Shown: positions 16,285 to 25,513, counted from the stretch's first letter. The stretch: 59,513 nt of DNA from Candidatus Rubneribacter avistercoris (GCA_019115845.1 DXCU01000083.1:1-59513); one strand, 5' to 3'. The notes: generated by a model from the letters alone, not told the origin. A program made the numbers and translations.

Positions 16285-18297
16285 TTAGCGTGCCAGGCGG
16301 GCGAGTTTGCGGTACAAGGTGCTGCGCGATATGCCCATCTCCTGGGCTACAAGCGATTTGTTCCCCCGATGCTCGATCATGAGCTGGCGAATGAGATCGG
16401 CCTCGTAGTCTTTGTAGCTGAATCCGGAGGCAACCGGCGCGGGCGCGGGGCGCGCATCGTCGCCTTGCGCGACGTCCGCCTGCGGCGCTTGGGGCTTTCC
16501 GTTCGCGCGCAGTTCGGCAACGACGTCGGCGGGCATCGAATCGATGGCGAGCGTTGACGTCTCGCTCGCATTGACGCAGCGCTCGAGGATGTTGCGCAGC
16601 TCGCGCAGATTGCCGGGCCATGAGTAGCGGCAGAACAGATCGACGACCGCCGGGTCAACGGAGCGCACGTCTTTGCCGAGCCGTCTTGACAGGTTGGCCA
16701 GGAAGTGCAGGACAAGAGGTTCCATGTCGTTGACGCGGTCACGCAAAGACGGCAGTTCAAGACGCAGAACATTCAGGCGGAAGTACAGATCAAGTCTGAA
16801 CATGCCGCGCTCGACGCAGCTGCGCAGGTCCTTGTTCGTTGCGGCGATGATGCGCACATCCAGCTTGAGCAGCTTCTTGCTGCCGATGCGCGACACCACG
16901 CCGTCCTCCAAGAAACGCAGAAGGAAGCTTTGCATGTCAAGCGGCATCTCGGCTATCTCGTCGAGGAAGACGGTGCCGCCGTTGGCCTGCTCGAACTTGC
17001 CGGGCGCACCGCCTTTGCGCGCTCCTGTGAACGCGCCCTCCTCGTAGCCGAACAGCTCGCTGCCGATGAGCTCTTTGGGGATGGCGCCGCAGTTGATGGG
17101 GATGAACGGCGCGTTTTTGCGCGAGCTGGCATTGTGGATGGCCTGCGCGAACATCTCCTTGCCGGTGCCGCTTTCGCCGGTGATCAGCACGTTGCTCGGG
17201 CTGGCGGCCGCGCAGACGGCCGTCTCCTTGGCCTGGAGAAACGCAGGCGCCTCGCCTTTGATGTCGTCGAACGTGAACAGCGCCGACCTCGATGCGCTGT
17301 TGCGCGCCGGTTGAGGCGACGATATGGTTATCTTAAGCCCGGCAACGGAGCCGTCGTCTTCGCGGATGCGCTGGCAGTTCACGGGGTAGAAATGACTTTC
17401 TCCGCGTTTGTTCTCGATGAACCTTTCGCGAGGGACGTGCGCTCTTCCCTTGAGGCATGCGAGGTACTCTTTGAGTTCGGGCATGAACGTTTCAAGGGGC
17501 TCGCCGTTCGAGGACGACGGCGCACGTCCGAACTCTTGCTCGAACAGACGGTCGACGAACACCACCTCGCCGCGTTTGTTCACAAGGAGGAATGATTCGG
17601 GGCTTGTGTTCGCCGATTTCTCCAAAAGGCCGATTCGCTGCTCGATGGCGGGATAGAGCAGACGGTTCTTGAACGCGAAATCCTCCACGCTAAGCGCATA
17701 GCAGATGGACTCATGCACTTGATGGGTGAGGTGCTCCAGCGGCAAAAGCACAAGGTTCACTGTGGCGAACTTCGAATCCCTCTGCGCTCCGAACCGTGCG
17801 TAGCAGGCGTAGTCGCAGAACAAGTCAAGGTAGTTCTCTTCGCCGATGCGGATGAAGGTGACGAACGGGGTTTGCCGTGCCAGGTTCGCCACGAACGCGC
17901 CCACGTTTTGCTCCGACAGCACCGACCCCATCCTCACGCCCTGCTGCTTGAGCTTGTCGAGAAGCTCTCGGTCGCCGCTTTTGTAGAACACCGAAAGCGT
18001 TTCGTCCAAATAGAGCAAGGCGGCGCCTTGGCTTTTGAAGAAGTTGCTCTTCGCGTTGTAGTACTCCTTCATGTACGCGAGATGGGTGAAGTGCTGTCGA
18101 TCGAGGTTGTCGAACACTCTGAGATTGCGCTTCGAATCGTCGAGGCGCATGCAGCGCCGCTCCGCGCCGCTTGCCTGGGAGCGAAGCCACTCCTCGGCCA
18201 AGTGGGCGAATGGCTCGGTTTTCGCGAACCGCCCCCCTGAAAGCACGCGTTCCTTAAGCGCGCGGATCGCTTGCACGTCGTATTGATCGATGCTCAT
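16285..18297 (-). CDS. Sigma-54-dependent enhancer-binding transcriptional activator (AcoR-like)
   Basis: A 670-residue bacterial enhancer-binding protein. The N-terminal half looks like a GAF-type sensor (about residues 70-225) followed by a PAS-like segment (about 235-335). The AAA+ domain (about 350-590) has Walker A GESGTGKE, the sigma-54 contact loop GAFTGA, Walker B TVFLDE and the arginine-finger region. A Fis-type helix-turn-helix ends the protein (HRGNKSLVAQEMGISRSTLYRKL). It is transcribed away from the operon at 18534, whose promoter has the -24/-12 form. It therefore most likely activates that operon in response to a small molecule bound by GAF or PAS. Confidence 0.95.
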   Translation of the reverse strand: MSIDQYDVQAIRALKERVLSGGRFAKTEPFAHLAEEWLRSQASGAERRCMRLDDSKRNLRVFDNLDRQHFTHLAYMKEYYNAKSNFFKSQGAALLYLDETLSVFYKSGDRELLDKLKQQGVRMGSVLSEQNVGAFVANLARQTPFVTFIRIGEENYLDLFCDYACYARFGAQRDSKFATVNLVLLPLEHLTHQVHESICYALSVEDFAFKNRLLYPAIEQRIGLLEKSANTSPESFLLVNKRGEVVFVDRLFEQEFGRAPSSSNGEPLETFMPELKEYLACLKGRAHVPRERFIENKRGESHFYPVNCQRIREDDGSVAGLKITISSPQPARNSASRSALFTFDDIKGEAPAFLQAKETAVCAAASPSNVLITGESGTGKEMFAQAIHNASSRKNAPFIPINCGAIPKELIGSELFGYEEGAFTGARKGGAPGKFEQANGGTVFLDEIAEMPLDMQSFLLRFLEDGVVSRIGSKKLLKLDVRIIAATNKDLRSCVERGMFRLDLYFRLNVLRLELPSLRDRVNDMEPLVLHFLANLSRRLGKDVRSVDPAVVDLFCRYSWPGNLRELRNILERCVNASETSTLAIDSMPADVVAELRANGKPQAPQADVAQGDDARPAPAPVASGFSYKDYEADLIRQLMIEHRGNKSLVAQEMGISRSTLYRKLARLAR

Positions 18298-18393
18298 GCG
18301 CCGCCTTCTTCCACGTTCTTGAAAAGTATGGACGGCATTTTAAGACAAAACGATACAAATTGAAACATAAGGTTCTTCGCGTGGGACACAACG

Positions 18394-18409
18394 GGACAGG
18401 TGATTGTCC
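18394..18409. promoter_or_regulatory. Inverted repeat, candidate enhancer (activator-binding) site
   Basis: GGACA (18394-18398), six bases, TGTCC (18405-18409), with a further GGGACA half-site at 18384-18389. It lies about 60 bases upstream of the -24/-12 promoter at 18468, between the activator gene and its likely target. This is a suitable place for a Fis-type HTH dimer to bind. The assignment rests on symmetry and position only. Confidence 0.4.
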
Positions 18410-18467
18410 GGCCTTCCGTTTTTCAGAAGATGCGCCTCCGTCCAGCTGGGGCTTTCTTCAGGTTCAT

Positions 18468-18483
18468 TGGCCAGCGTTTTGCA
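18468..18483 (+). promoter_or_regulatory. Sigma-54 promoter P1 (-24/-12)
   Basis: TGGCCAGCGTTTTGCA carries the invariant GG (18469-18470) and GC (18481-18482) exactly ten bases apart, and matches TGGC-N8-TTGCA. The predicted start is about 12 bases downstream of the GC, before the GTG of the transporter at 18534. The spacing and the paired activator gene make this a strong assignment. Confidence 0.88.
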
Positions 18484-18533
18484 GGGAATGGGGATGAAGG
18501 GTTCGGCAAGCGTGGGAAAGGCGGTGCTCGCTC

Positions 18534-19814
18534 GTGTCGCAGGCGGCTGTCGCGCTCATCATATTGGCGGTTGTCATGATCCTGTTCGTCACGGAGGCTT
18601 TGCCGCTTCCGGTCACGGCGCTGTTGGGGGCCTTGGCCATGGCGGTGTTCGGCATCATCGGGTTCGACCGGGCGTTCGCCGGGTTCGGAAACGACACGCT
18701 CATGATGGTGGCGGGCATGCTCGTCATCGGGCAGGCCGTGTGCGAAACGGGGGTCGTCGATCGCATGGGGGGTGTGCTGGAAAGGCTCGCGTCGTTGGGC
18801 GAGCGATCGTCTATCGCCTTGGTTTCCCTGGTCGCGGGCGTGCTTTCCGCGTTCATGAGCAACACGGCCATCGTCGCCTCCACCCTCCCCGTGGTCGATT
18901 CGGTTGCCGAGTCGAGCGGGAGGCGCTCGCTTCGCAGGGGGTTGGCCATGCCGGTGGGCGCCGCCGCCATCTTGGGAGGCAACCTCACGCTCGTCGGATC
19001 CACCCCTCAGCTGGTCGCTCAGGGCATCCTCGAGGGGGCGGGGGAGCAGGGGCTTGGCTTCTTCACCTTGCTCAAAGGCGGGCTTCCGCTGTTCGTCATC
19101 GGCATTGCCTACTATGCCACGGTCGGACGTCGGCTGCTGAAGGGCGAGCCGGGCGCTTCCGGGCGGCAAGAAGGCCCGCCGCGCGATGCGAAGGCGACCG
19201 ATGCGCGCGCAGCGTCGCCGGAAAAGGCCCTCGTCACGTTGGCGACGTTCGCCGCATGCGTTGCGGGGTTCGTGGCGGGTGTGTGGACGGTGGGAGCCGT
19301 GGCCCTTGCGGGCGCGCTGTTCCTCATCGCGACGCGCTGCATCGACCTGCAAAGCGTCGTGCGCAACGTGGATTGGTCTGCCGTGATCATCCTGGGTGGA
19401 TCCTTGGGGTTTTCCGCAGGATTGGAGGAGTCGGGAGCCGGCGTGCTCGTTGCGAATGCCATCATCGGCCTCTGCGGCGGGGAGGCTGCGAGTCCGCTCG
19501 TCATCTTCGGGTCGTTGGTGATCATCACCGCCATCCTATCGAACTTCATGAGCAACACCGCCGTGGTGGCCATGCTGGCTCCGATGGGCCTGTTCTTGGC
19601 CGAGACCCTGGGGTTCAGCCCTCTTGCCATGACGGTGGGCATCGTCTTGGCCGCCAGCGTGTGCCTTGCCACCCCCATCGGCTCTCCCCCGATGACGCTC
19701 ACGTTGTCGGCGGGTTATCGGTTCGGCGATTACCTCAAGGCGGGCGCTCCTTTGTGCGTGCTGCTGGTGGTCGCCATCATCGTGCTCGTGCCCATGCTGT
19801 ACGGCGCATCCTGA
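18534..19814 (+). CDS. DASS/SLC13-family anion:Na+ symporter
   Basis: A 426-residue polytopic membrane protein with about eleven hydrophobic segments. It has two SNT motifs, SAFMSNTAIVASTLPV in the first half and SNFMSNTAVVAMLAPMG in the second. These are the internal-repeat signatures of the DASS (divalent anion:Na+ symporter) family, which moves di- and tricarboxylates and related anions. A hydrophilic loop of about 40 residues separates the halves. The GTG start at 18534 has only a weak ribosome site. As the first gene after sigma-54 promoter P1, it probably imports the anionic substrate of the downstream CoA pathway. Confidence 0.85.
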   Translation: MSQAAVALIILAVVMILFVTEALPLPVTALLGALAMAVFGIIGFDRAFAGFGNDTLMMVAGMLVIGQAVCETGVVDRMGGVLERLASLGERSSIALVSLVAGVLSAFMSNTAIVASTLPVVDSVAESSGRRSLRRGLAMPVGAAAILGGNLTLVGSTPQLVAQGILEGAGEQGLGFFTLLKGGLPLFVIGIAYYATVGRRLLKGEPGASGRQEGPPRDAKATDARAASPEKALVTLATFAACVAGFVAGVWTVGAVALAGALFLIATRCIDLQSVVRNVDWSAVIILGGSLGFSAGLEESGAGVLVANAIIGLCGGEAASPLVIFGSLVIITAILSNFMSNTAVVAMLAPMGLFLAETLGFSPLAMTVGIVLAASVCLATPIGSPPMTLTLSAGYRFGDYLKAGAPLCVLLVVAIIVLVPMLYGAS

Positions 19815-19833
19815 TCGCGAGTTGGGAAGGGGT

Positions 19834-19849
19834 TGGCCACGGTTTTGCA
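19834..19849 (+). promoter_or_regulatory. Sigma-54 promoter P2 (-24/-12)
   Basis: TGGCCACGGTTTTGCA has GG at 19835-19836 and GC at 19847-19848 with the required ten-base gap. It matches P1 at 14 of 16 positions, and flanking bases are also shared (a T before it and GGAAT after it). It sits in the 107-base gap between the transporter and etfB, so the pathway genes can be transcribed independently of the transporter. Confidence 0.85.
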
Positions 19850-19921
19850 TGGAATAACCGACGAGAAGCCCGGGACGCGTTTCGTCTGCGGGGAGATGCA
19901 GGAAAGGAAAGGAGAAAAGCT

Positions 19922-20680
19922 ATGGCAGACGTGCTGGTCGGCTTCAAGTGGGTGCTTGACGAAGCCGACGTGCGCATAGGGGACGACCTTTCGGTCGACT
20001 TCGGCATGGCCTCCCGCAAGATCAATGACTACGACAAAAACGCCATTGAGGCGGGTCGGCGCATAGCGGAGCAGACGGGCGGCAGCGTTTTCGGCGTGTC
20101 ATGCGGCGCGGACGAGACGAGGAAAGGGTTCGTCGACGCTTTGTCACGAGGTTTGGATGCCGGCATATGGGTGAAGACATCGGGATCCGCGAACGCGGCG
20201 GTGGCGGCGCGCGCGATAGCGGCGGTGGCCCGCGACCGCGACGTGGCGCTCGTCGTGTGCTCGGAGGGATCGAGCGACGATTACGCCCGACAAACGGCCT
20301 CGCGGACCGGGGCGCTGCTTGATTGGCCGGTCGCCACGTCGGTGCTGTCGGTTGAGATGGAAGGCGAAACGGCGCTCGTCCGCCGACGCATGGACGGATG
20401 CGAGCAAACGGTGCGGCTGCGGCTTCCTGCGGTCGTGTCGGTGCTTCCCGAGATCAATCCGGCGCCCATTCCGGGTCTCAAGTCCGTCTTAGCAGCCAAG
20501 AAGAAGCCGGTCGAAGAGCTGACCGCCGCCGATCTCGGCATTGGAGAATCTGTCGGCATCGTGATCGAGAGCGAATCCGGATACGTGAGCGAGCGGAAGA
20601 ACGTGCTGGTGGAGGGCGATTCGGCAACCGAGAAGGCATCGAAGTTGGTCGAGGCTCTCAAAAGGGAAGGGGTGCTGTGA
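19922..20680 (+). CDS. fixA: Electron transfer flavoprotein beta subunit (FixA-like)
   Basis: A 252-residue EtfB/FixA protein, the AMP- or FAD-binding small half of the electron transfer flavoprotein that passes electrons between FixCX and an acyl-CoA dehydrogenase. It has the GFKWVLDE start, KINDYDKNAIEAG, the VVCSEGSSDDYARQTASRTGALLDWP nucleotide-binding stretch, and LRLPAVVSVLPEINPAPIPGLKSVLAAKKKPVEEL. It starts at ATG 19922 with AAAGGAG 6-12 bases upstream. Its TGA overlaps the ATG of the alpha subunit by one base. Confidence 0.93.
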   Translation: MADVLVGFKWVLDEADVRIGDDLSVDFGMASRKINDYDKNAIEAGRRIAEQTGGSVFGVSCGADETRKGFVDALSRGLDAGIWVKTSGSANAAVAARAIAAVARDRDVALVVCSEGSSDDYARQTASRTGALLDWPVATSVLSVEMEGETALVRRRMDGCEQTVRLRLPAVVSVLPEINPAPIPGLKSVLAAKKKPVEELTAADLGIGESVGIVIESESGYVSERKNVLVEGDSATEKASKLVEALKREGVL

Positions 20681-21588
20681 TGGCGGAGGTGTTCGTGTTC
20701 GGATCCTCTCCCGAGCTTGCGGCCGAGGCGCTGGCTTGCGTGAGGGAGGCGGGGCATCGTGCGGCGGTGGTGACGACGGGCGGCCAGGATGCCCAAGACT
20801 ATCGGAGCCTTGGATGCGCGGAGGTTGTGCACGTGCAAGGCGGCAATCCGCTGCCCGAAGCGTACGCGGCCGATGTCGCGGCCCTGCTCGAAGAGCGTGC
20901 CGCGTGCGCGTTCGTCGTGTGCGGAGACGCCACGGGGCGCGATATGGCGGCGCGGGTGGCCGGCATCCTGGACGCGCCCATGATGAGCGAGGCGTCGAAG
21001 CTGCATATCGACGGAGGGGGCATGTCCGCTTCCCGTCTTGCGTACGGCGGCGCCGTGGTGCGTCGCGAGCGCATCGAGGGCTTCGGGGTGGTCAGCGTCG
21101 CGCCCGGCGCGTGGGCTCCGCTCGCGTCCGACGGTGCGGAGGCCCCCATCGTCGCCGTGGACGGAAACCCCGACGCGCGCATGCAGCTTGTCGAGGTCCA
21201 ACCTTTGGAGAAGGGGGGCGCCGATCTGACGAAGGCCGAGCGCATCGTGTGCGCGGGCATGGCCTTTTCGACCGAAGACGAGCTGGGGGCGGCTTTTCGC
21301 CTGGCGGGCGTGTTGGGCGCCGAGGTGGGCTGCACGCGCGGCCTTGCCGAGGACCATCACTGGTTCCCAAGCTACATCGGCCTTTCCGGCGCGCAGGTGG
21401 CGCCGAAGCTCTATGTGGGCTTGGGCGTTTCGGGCCAGGTGCAGCACACGGTGGGCATCCGCGGCGCGCAGGTGGTCGTGGCGGTGAACAAGGATGCTTC
21501 GGCCCCGATCATGTCAGCGTGCGACTACGCGGTGGCCGGCGATCTGTTCGAGGTGTCCGACGCGCTTGCGGCGGCGCTTGGAAGCTAG
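20680..21588 (+). CDS. fixB: Electron transfer flavoprotein alpha subunit (FixB-like)
   Basis: A 302-residue EtfA/FixB protein that binds FAD at its C-terminal domain. GCTRGLAEDHHWFPSYIGLSGAQV and the following GLGVSGQVQHTVGI, VNKDASAPIMSACDYAVAGDLFEV blocks form the FAD site. The N-terminal part is a variable Rossmann-like domain. Its ATG at 20680 overlaps the TGA of the beta subunit, which implies coupled translation. The pair sits beside CaiA-like and FixCX genes, so its electrons presumably flow to the acyl-CoA dehydrogenase at 22952. Confidence 0.93.
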   Translation: MAEVFVFGSSPELAAEALACVREAGHRAAVVTTGGQDAQDYRSLGCAEVVHVQGGNPLPEAYAADVAALLEERAACAFVVCGDATGRDMAARVAGILDAPMMSEASKLHIDGGGMSASRLAYGGAVVRRERIEGFGVVSVAPGAWAPLASDGAEAPIVAVDGNPDARMQLVEVQPLEKGGADLTKAERIVCAGMAFSTEDELGAAFRLAGVLGAEVGCTRGLAEDHHWFPSYIGLSGAQVAPKLYVGLGVSGQVQHTVGIRGAQVVVAVNKDASAPIMSACDYAVAGDLFEVSDALAAALGS

Positions 21589-21615
21589 GGCGCAGCGCGC
21601 AGGGGAAGGTGCAAG

Positions 21616-21635
21616 CGCTCTGTGTTTGCAGAGCG
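21616..21635 (+). other. Hairpin between etfA and the CoA-transferase gene
   Basis: CGCTCTG (21616-21622) pairs with CAGAGCG (21629-21635) across a six-base loop. No U tract follows. It lies 32 bases before the next start codon and may act as an mRNA stability or processing element that separates the Etf pair from the rest. Confidence 0.4.
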
Positions 21636-21666
21636 TGAGGATACGGAGGATAAGGAGGAAGCATCG

Positions 21667-22926
21667 ATGAGAGACAACCTGATCGGCCAAGAGTTCGGTC
21701 CGCTGCACGGGGTGCGCGTGATGCTCACGGGCGTGGCGTTCGCGGGTCCGTTCGCCGCCCGCTGGCTTGGCGACATGGGGGCCGAGATCATCAAGATCGA
21801 GATTCCCGGCGCGGGTGACACCTCGCGCATAGGTAAGCGCGTGGGAGATGCCGGAGTCGTTCCGAAGTGGATCAGCTTGGGCCGCAACATGAACAGCTTC
21901 GAACTCGACACAAACTTCAATCGCCACCCGGAATCTAAAGCCGTGTTTGAGGATTTGGTCAAACAGTGCGATATCTGGATCAACAGCGTACCGAACATTG
22001 GAAAGCACGGCCCTACTGACGAAGTGGCTTTCGCGGCCAATCCGAAACTGGTGATTGCGCATGTCACAGGCTACGGTCTTCCCGAAAACGGCGGCGACGA
22101 TCGCCTGCTCGGTCGTACGTGCGCCGATCCTGTCGGTCAGGCGTTTAGCGGCCTTGCCGCCATGCAAGGCATGCCCGACGGCCCGTACCTCACGGCCAAC
22201 CCCATCCTTTGCGACATCGTGACCGCCTATCAAGCTGCGTGCGGGGCGCTGGCCGGCTATGTGAGCGCATTGCATTCGGGTGAAGGCCAGGTTGTTGACG
22301 TGGCCATGTACGAGAGCGCGGCGTATTTGATGAGCTATCACTGGTGCTCGCAGCTTAACGGCGAGGGCCTGTACCGTCGAACGGGGCCGATCAACCAGCT
22401 ATGGAGGCCTTTCGGGTATTACCGCTGCAAAGACGGAGAATGGGTGGCCGTGGCGGTATGGGGTCTTAACATGTGGCCGAAGTTCTGCGGGCTGATGGGG
22501 ATGGACGTTGAGGAGTACCCCTACATGGAGACGTGCGGGCAAGATGATCCCGAGAAGACAGCTCGCATGGAAAGCCTTTGGGACGAATACTGTGCGAAGC
22601 ATACGGCTACCGAGGTGGAAAACGCTCTCATGGAGTTGGGAATTCCCACATCGAAGCTCAACAACGCCGAAGATGCTTTCAATCACCCCCATTGGCAAGC
22701 TCGAAACGATTTCATCAAGATCAAGGACGTAACGTCGGGAGAAGATTTCGTCGATATCGCGACAGCCCCCAAGTTCAACGGCACGCCCTGCACGGTGTAC
22801 AAGGGCGCTCCGCTTCTTGGTCAAGAGACTGAGCTTGTTCTGCGCAACATCCTTGGTTACGAAGATGCCCGTATCGCGGATCTTAAGGAGAGCGGCGCGG
22901 TGGCGTCGTCGCTCATCACGAAGTGA
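21667..22926 (+). CDS. Family III CoA-transferase, CaiB-like
   Basis: A 419-residue CaiB/BaiF-type enzyme that moves CoA between two carboxylic acids. The N-terminal FGPLHGVRVMLTGVAFAGPFA and the NPKLVIAHVTGYG segment closely resemble L-carnitine CoA-transferase CaiB. The likely catalytic Asp is residue 183 in PILCDIVTA. In the pathway it would transfer CoA from the reduced product to the incoming acid, saving ATP after the ligase at 25547 has primed the cycle. I use ATG 21667 because AAGGAGG lies 8 bases upstream; an earlier in-frame ATG has no ribosome site. Confidence 0.88.
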   Translation: MRDNLIGQEFGPLHGVRVMLTGVAFAGPFAARWLGDMGAEIIKIEIPGAGDTSRIGKRVGDAGVVPKWISLGRNMNSFELDTNFNRHPESKAVFEDLVKQCDIWINSVPNIGKHGPTDEVAFAANPKLVIAHVTGYGLPENGGDDRLLGRTCADPVGQAFSGLAAMQGMPDGPYLTANPILCDIVTAYQAACGALAGYVSALHSGEGQVVDVAMYESAAYLMSYHWCSQLNGEGLYRRTGPINQLWRPFGYYRCKDGEWVAVAVWGLNMWPKFCGLMGMDVEEYPYMETCGQDDPEKTARMESLWDEYCAKHTATEVENALMELGIPTSKLNNAEDAFNHPHWQARNDFIKIKDVTSGEDFVDIATAPKFNGTPCTVYKGAPLLGQETELVLRNILGYEDARIADLKESGAVASSLITK

Positions 22927-22951
22927 CCGTTTTCAGACGAAAGGAACGAAC

Positions 22952-24088
22952 ATGCAACTTACGGAAAATCAGGAGATGTACCTCAAGATTCTCAACGAGT
23001 TCATACAGCAGGAGGTCGAGCCGCGCATTAAAGAGCTTGACACGGTAGATGAGTATCCCATCTGGATGCAGCAGCGCATGGCTGAGCTTGGTTTCACGCG
23101 TCTGGTCGCGCCTGAAGAGCACGGTGGGCTGGGCGAGGACATGACCACGCTTCTGCTCTTGGTCATGCAGGGCTGCCGCTACAACAACACCATCGGCTCT
23201 CTTCTGAACTGCTCGAACAACGCAAACAAGCTGCTGAGCTTCGCCAATGAGCAACAGATCGAGACGTTTTTGCCGCGTATCCTCGACGAAGGTCGCTTCA
23301 TGGGTATGGCCTACACCGAGCCTTCCGGCGGCTCTGACTCGCGCGCCATCCAAACGACCGCCGTGCTCGACGGCGACGAGTGGGTCATCAACGGCACGAA
23401 GAGCTTCATCTCGTACCGTAGCGCCGTGGGCAGCTGGCAGGTGAGCGCGAAGACCGTCGATGCGGACGGCAACGAGGGCATCAGCGTGTTTTTGGTGGAC
23501 GCCCAGGCGCCCGGCGTGTCGTACGGTGCGCATTACGACAAGTTCGGCTGGTGCGGGTCGGACACGGGCGACGTGTACTTCAAGGATTGCCGCGTTCCGA
23601 AGTGGAGCGTGTGCGGCGAGGTCAACAAGGGTCTGCGCATTTCGCTTTCCACTCTCGACAATGCGCGCTTGGTCATCGCCGCCCGCGCCGTGGGCTATGC
23701 GGAGGGCGCGTTCGAGAAGGCGTGGGAGTACGCCTCTGCCCGCGAGGCCTTCGGCCGCATGCTGACCGACTTCCAGGCTTTGCAACACTACTTTGCCGAC
23801 ATGTACAGCGATATCCAGGTGTGCCGCGGCTATCTCATGCACCTCGCCTCCGAGCTGGACGCCGGCCGCTCAATCGGCAAAGGCGGATCCATTGCGAAGC
23901 TGAAATGCACGACTATGGCCCAGCAGGTGTGCCAGCGCGCCATGGAGATCTGCGGCGGCATGGGCTTGCTGAAAGATTTTGGGCTCTCGCGCTACTACGC
24001 GGATGCGTGCGTGCTCATCACAGGGGAGGGCACCAGCGAGATACAGAAGAACATCATCTTCAAGGCTCTCAAAAAGGATCGCGGCTAA
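22952..24088 (+). CDS. Acyl-CoA dehydrogenase / enoyl-CoA reductase, CaiA-like
   Basis: A 378-residue flavoprotein of the acyl-CoA dehydrogenase family. It has the N-terminal helical domain (TENQEMYLKILNEFI), FMGMAYTEPSGGSDSRAIQTTA with the GSD motif at the middle domain, and KSFISYRSAVGSWQVSA. The C-terminus has QVCQRAMEICGGMGLLKDFGLSRYYADACVLITGEGTSEIQKNII. With EtfBA and FixCX adjacent, the physiological direction is probably reduction of an enoyl-CoA, as for crotonobetainyl-CoA reductase CaiA. No enoyl-CoA hydratase (CaiD) gene is present, so the substrate is probably already unsaturated. Confidence 0.9.
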   Translation: MQLTENQEMYLKILNEFIQQEVEPRIKELDTVDEYPIWMQQRMAELGFTRLVAPEEHGGLGEDMTTLLLLVMQGCRYNNTIGSLLNCSNNANKLLSFANEQQIETFLPRILDEGRFMGMAYTEPSGGSDSRAIQTTAVLDGDEWVINGTKSFISYRSAVGSWQVSAKTVDADGNEGISVFLVDAQAPGVSYGAHYDKFGWCGSDTGDVYFKDCRVPKWSVCGEVNKGLRISLSTLDNARLVIAARAVGYAEGAFEKAWEYASAREAFGRMLTDFQALQHYFADMYSDIQVCRGYLMHLASELDAGRSIGKGGSIAKLKCTTMAQQVCQRAMEICGGMGLLKDFGLSRYYADACVLITGEGTSEIQKNIIFKALKKDRG

Positions 24089-24106
24089 CGCAAGAAGGGG
24101 CAAGCA

Positions 24107-25513
24107 ATGGATTTCACGTTGAAGAAGATCGCGTTCATGATCGTCGCGGTCGTGGCGGGCGTCGGGCTTGCGCTCGTGCCGCCGCCGCCTGAGCTGACGG
24201 TCTCCAGCATGCGGGTGCTTGGCATTCTGCTTGGCGCCGTGGTGCTGTGGGCGGGGCGTGTCTTTCCCGAAGCGGCTACAGCCGTCATCATGAGCTCGCT
24301 GTTTGTGGTCGTCGCGCAAGTGCCGGTGGACACTTCGTTCTCGGCATTCTCCGGTTCGACTTTCTGGCTTGTCGTCGCAGCGTTTGGGCTCGGTGCGGCC
24401 ATCAAGGAGTGCGGCCTTTTAGAGCGCGTCTCCATTCTGATGCTGCGTCTGTTTCCGAAGAGCTACAAAGGTCAGGTGCTGGGCCTTTCTGCGGTGTCCA
24501 CCATCACGTCGCCCGCTATTCCCAGCAAAGCGGCGAAGTGCTCGATCCTCTCGCCGCTCACTCGCGGGATAGGCGAGGCGATGGGCTACGAGAACGAGAG
24601 CAAGGAGACGACCGGCCTGTTCCTATCCTACTATTCGGCCATCTGCTTCTCTCCTGCGATGTTCATCAGCGCATCAGTGACGACGGCGGCGCTCGTGGGC
24701 ATGTATTCCCCCGAGATCCAAGAGCACTACACCATGGCCGTGTGGGCGCTGTGCGCGTTGCCGTGGATCGTGGTGATGTTCTTGGGGAACTACTTCTACA
24801 TCAGCCGTCGCTATCGTCCCGCGAACTCCGACAAGTTCGATATGGGGTTCCTTGACCAACGGCTTGCAGAGCTGGGAGCTTGGACGAAAAGAGAGAAGAT
24901 CATGGGCGTCATCATGGTGGTGACCATCCTGCTGTGGATCTTCAAGGGCCAGTTGGGGATTCCCGAGTACGCTGCGGCTTTGTTCGCCCTCGCCGCATCG
25001 TTGGTGTTTGACATCCTGCCTGTCAAAAAGTGGCGCACCAACGTGGCGTGGGAGTCGCTTGTGTTCATCGGGTGCGCTGTCAGCCTCTCCTCCGTGCTTC
25101 CGGCGGTGGGCATCACCGATTGGCTCGTCATTGCCGTGGGGCCGTTCACCACGATGTTCTTCGGCAATCCGTTCCTGCTCATCACAGGGCTTGCCGTGCT
25201 TACCATCTTGGTGAGGTTCCTCATCCTCTCGGAGATCGGGTACTTGTCGGTGTTCACCGCCTTCTTGTTCCCGCTTGCCATAGCGGCTGGTGTGAACCCG
25301 TGGGTGGTGGGGTTCATCATGAACGCCTTTGTCGTGGTGTGGTTCATGCCGTATCAAAGTTCGGTGTATCTGACCGCTATCCACAGCGCCGGCGACGGCT
25401 GGGTTACCGAGCGCGCCACCACGTCGTACTGCGTGGTGTACTGCGTCATAGCGCTGATCGCCGCCTATGTGGCATACTTTGTGTGGCAGGCGACGGGTGT
25501 CTGGGCGCTGTAG
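24107..25513 (+). CDS. Second DASS-family anion transporter
   Basis: A 468-residue polytopic membrane protein of the DASS/CitT type, with about twelve hydrophobic segments. Typical stretches are AFGLGAAIKECGLLERVSILML, TSPAIPSKAAKCSILSPL and the C-terminal FMPYQSSVYLTAIHSAGDGW. It differs clearly from the transporter at 18534 and could export the reduced product or act as a substrate/product antiporter. It begins at ATG 24107, 18 bases after the dehydrogenase. Carnitine loci use the BCCT carrier CaiT instead, so an anionic substrate is more likely here than carnitine. Confidence 0.85.
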   Translation: MDFTLKKIAFMIVAVVAGVGLALVPPPPELTVSSMRVLGILLGAVVLWAGRVFPEAATAVIMSSLFVVVAQVPVDTSFSAFSGSTFWLVVAAFGLGAAIKECGLLERVSILMLRLFPKSYKGQVLGLSAVSTITSPAIPSKAAKCSILSPLTRGIGEAMGYENESKETTGLFLSYYSAICFSPAMFISASVTTAALVGMYSPEIQEHYTMAVWALCALPWIVVMFLGNYFYISRRYRPANSDKFDMGFLDQRLAELGAWTKREKIMGVIMVVTILLWIFKGQLGIPEYAAALFALAASLVFDILPVKKWRTNVAWESLVFIGCAVSLSSVLPAVGITDWLVIAVGPFTTMFFGNPFLLITGLAVLTILVRFLILSEIGYLSVFTAFLFPLAIAAGVNPWVVGFIMNAFVVVWFMPYQSSVYLTAIHSAGDGWVTERATTSYCVVYCVIALIAAYVAYFVWQATGVWAL

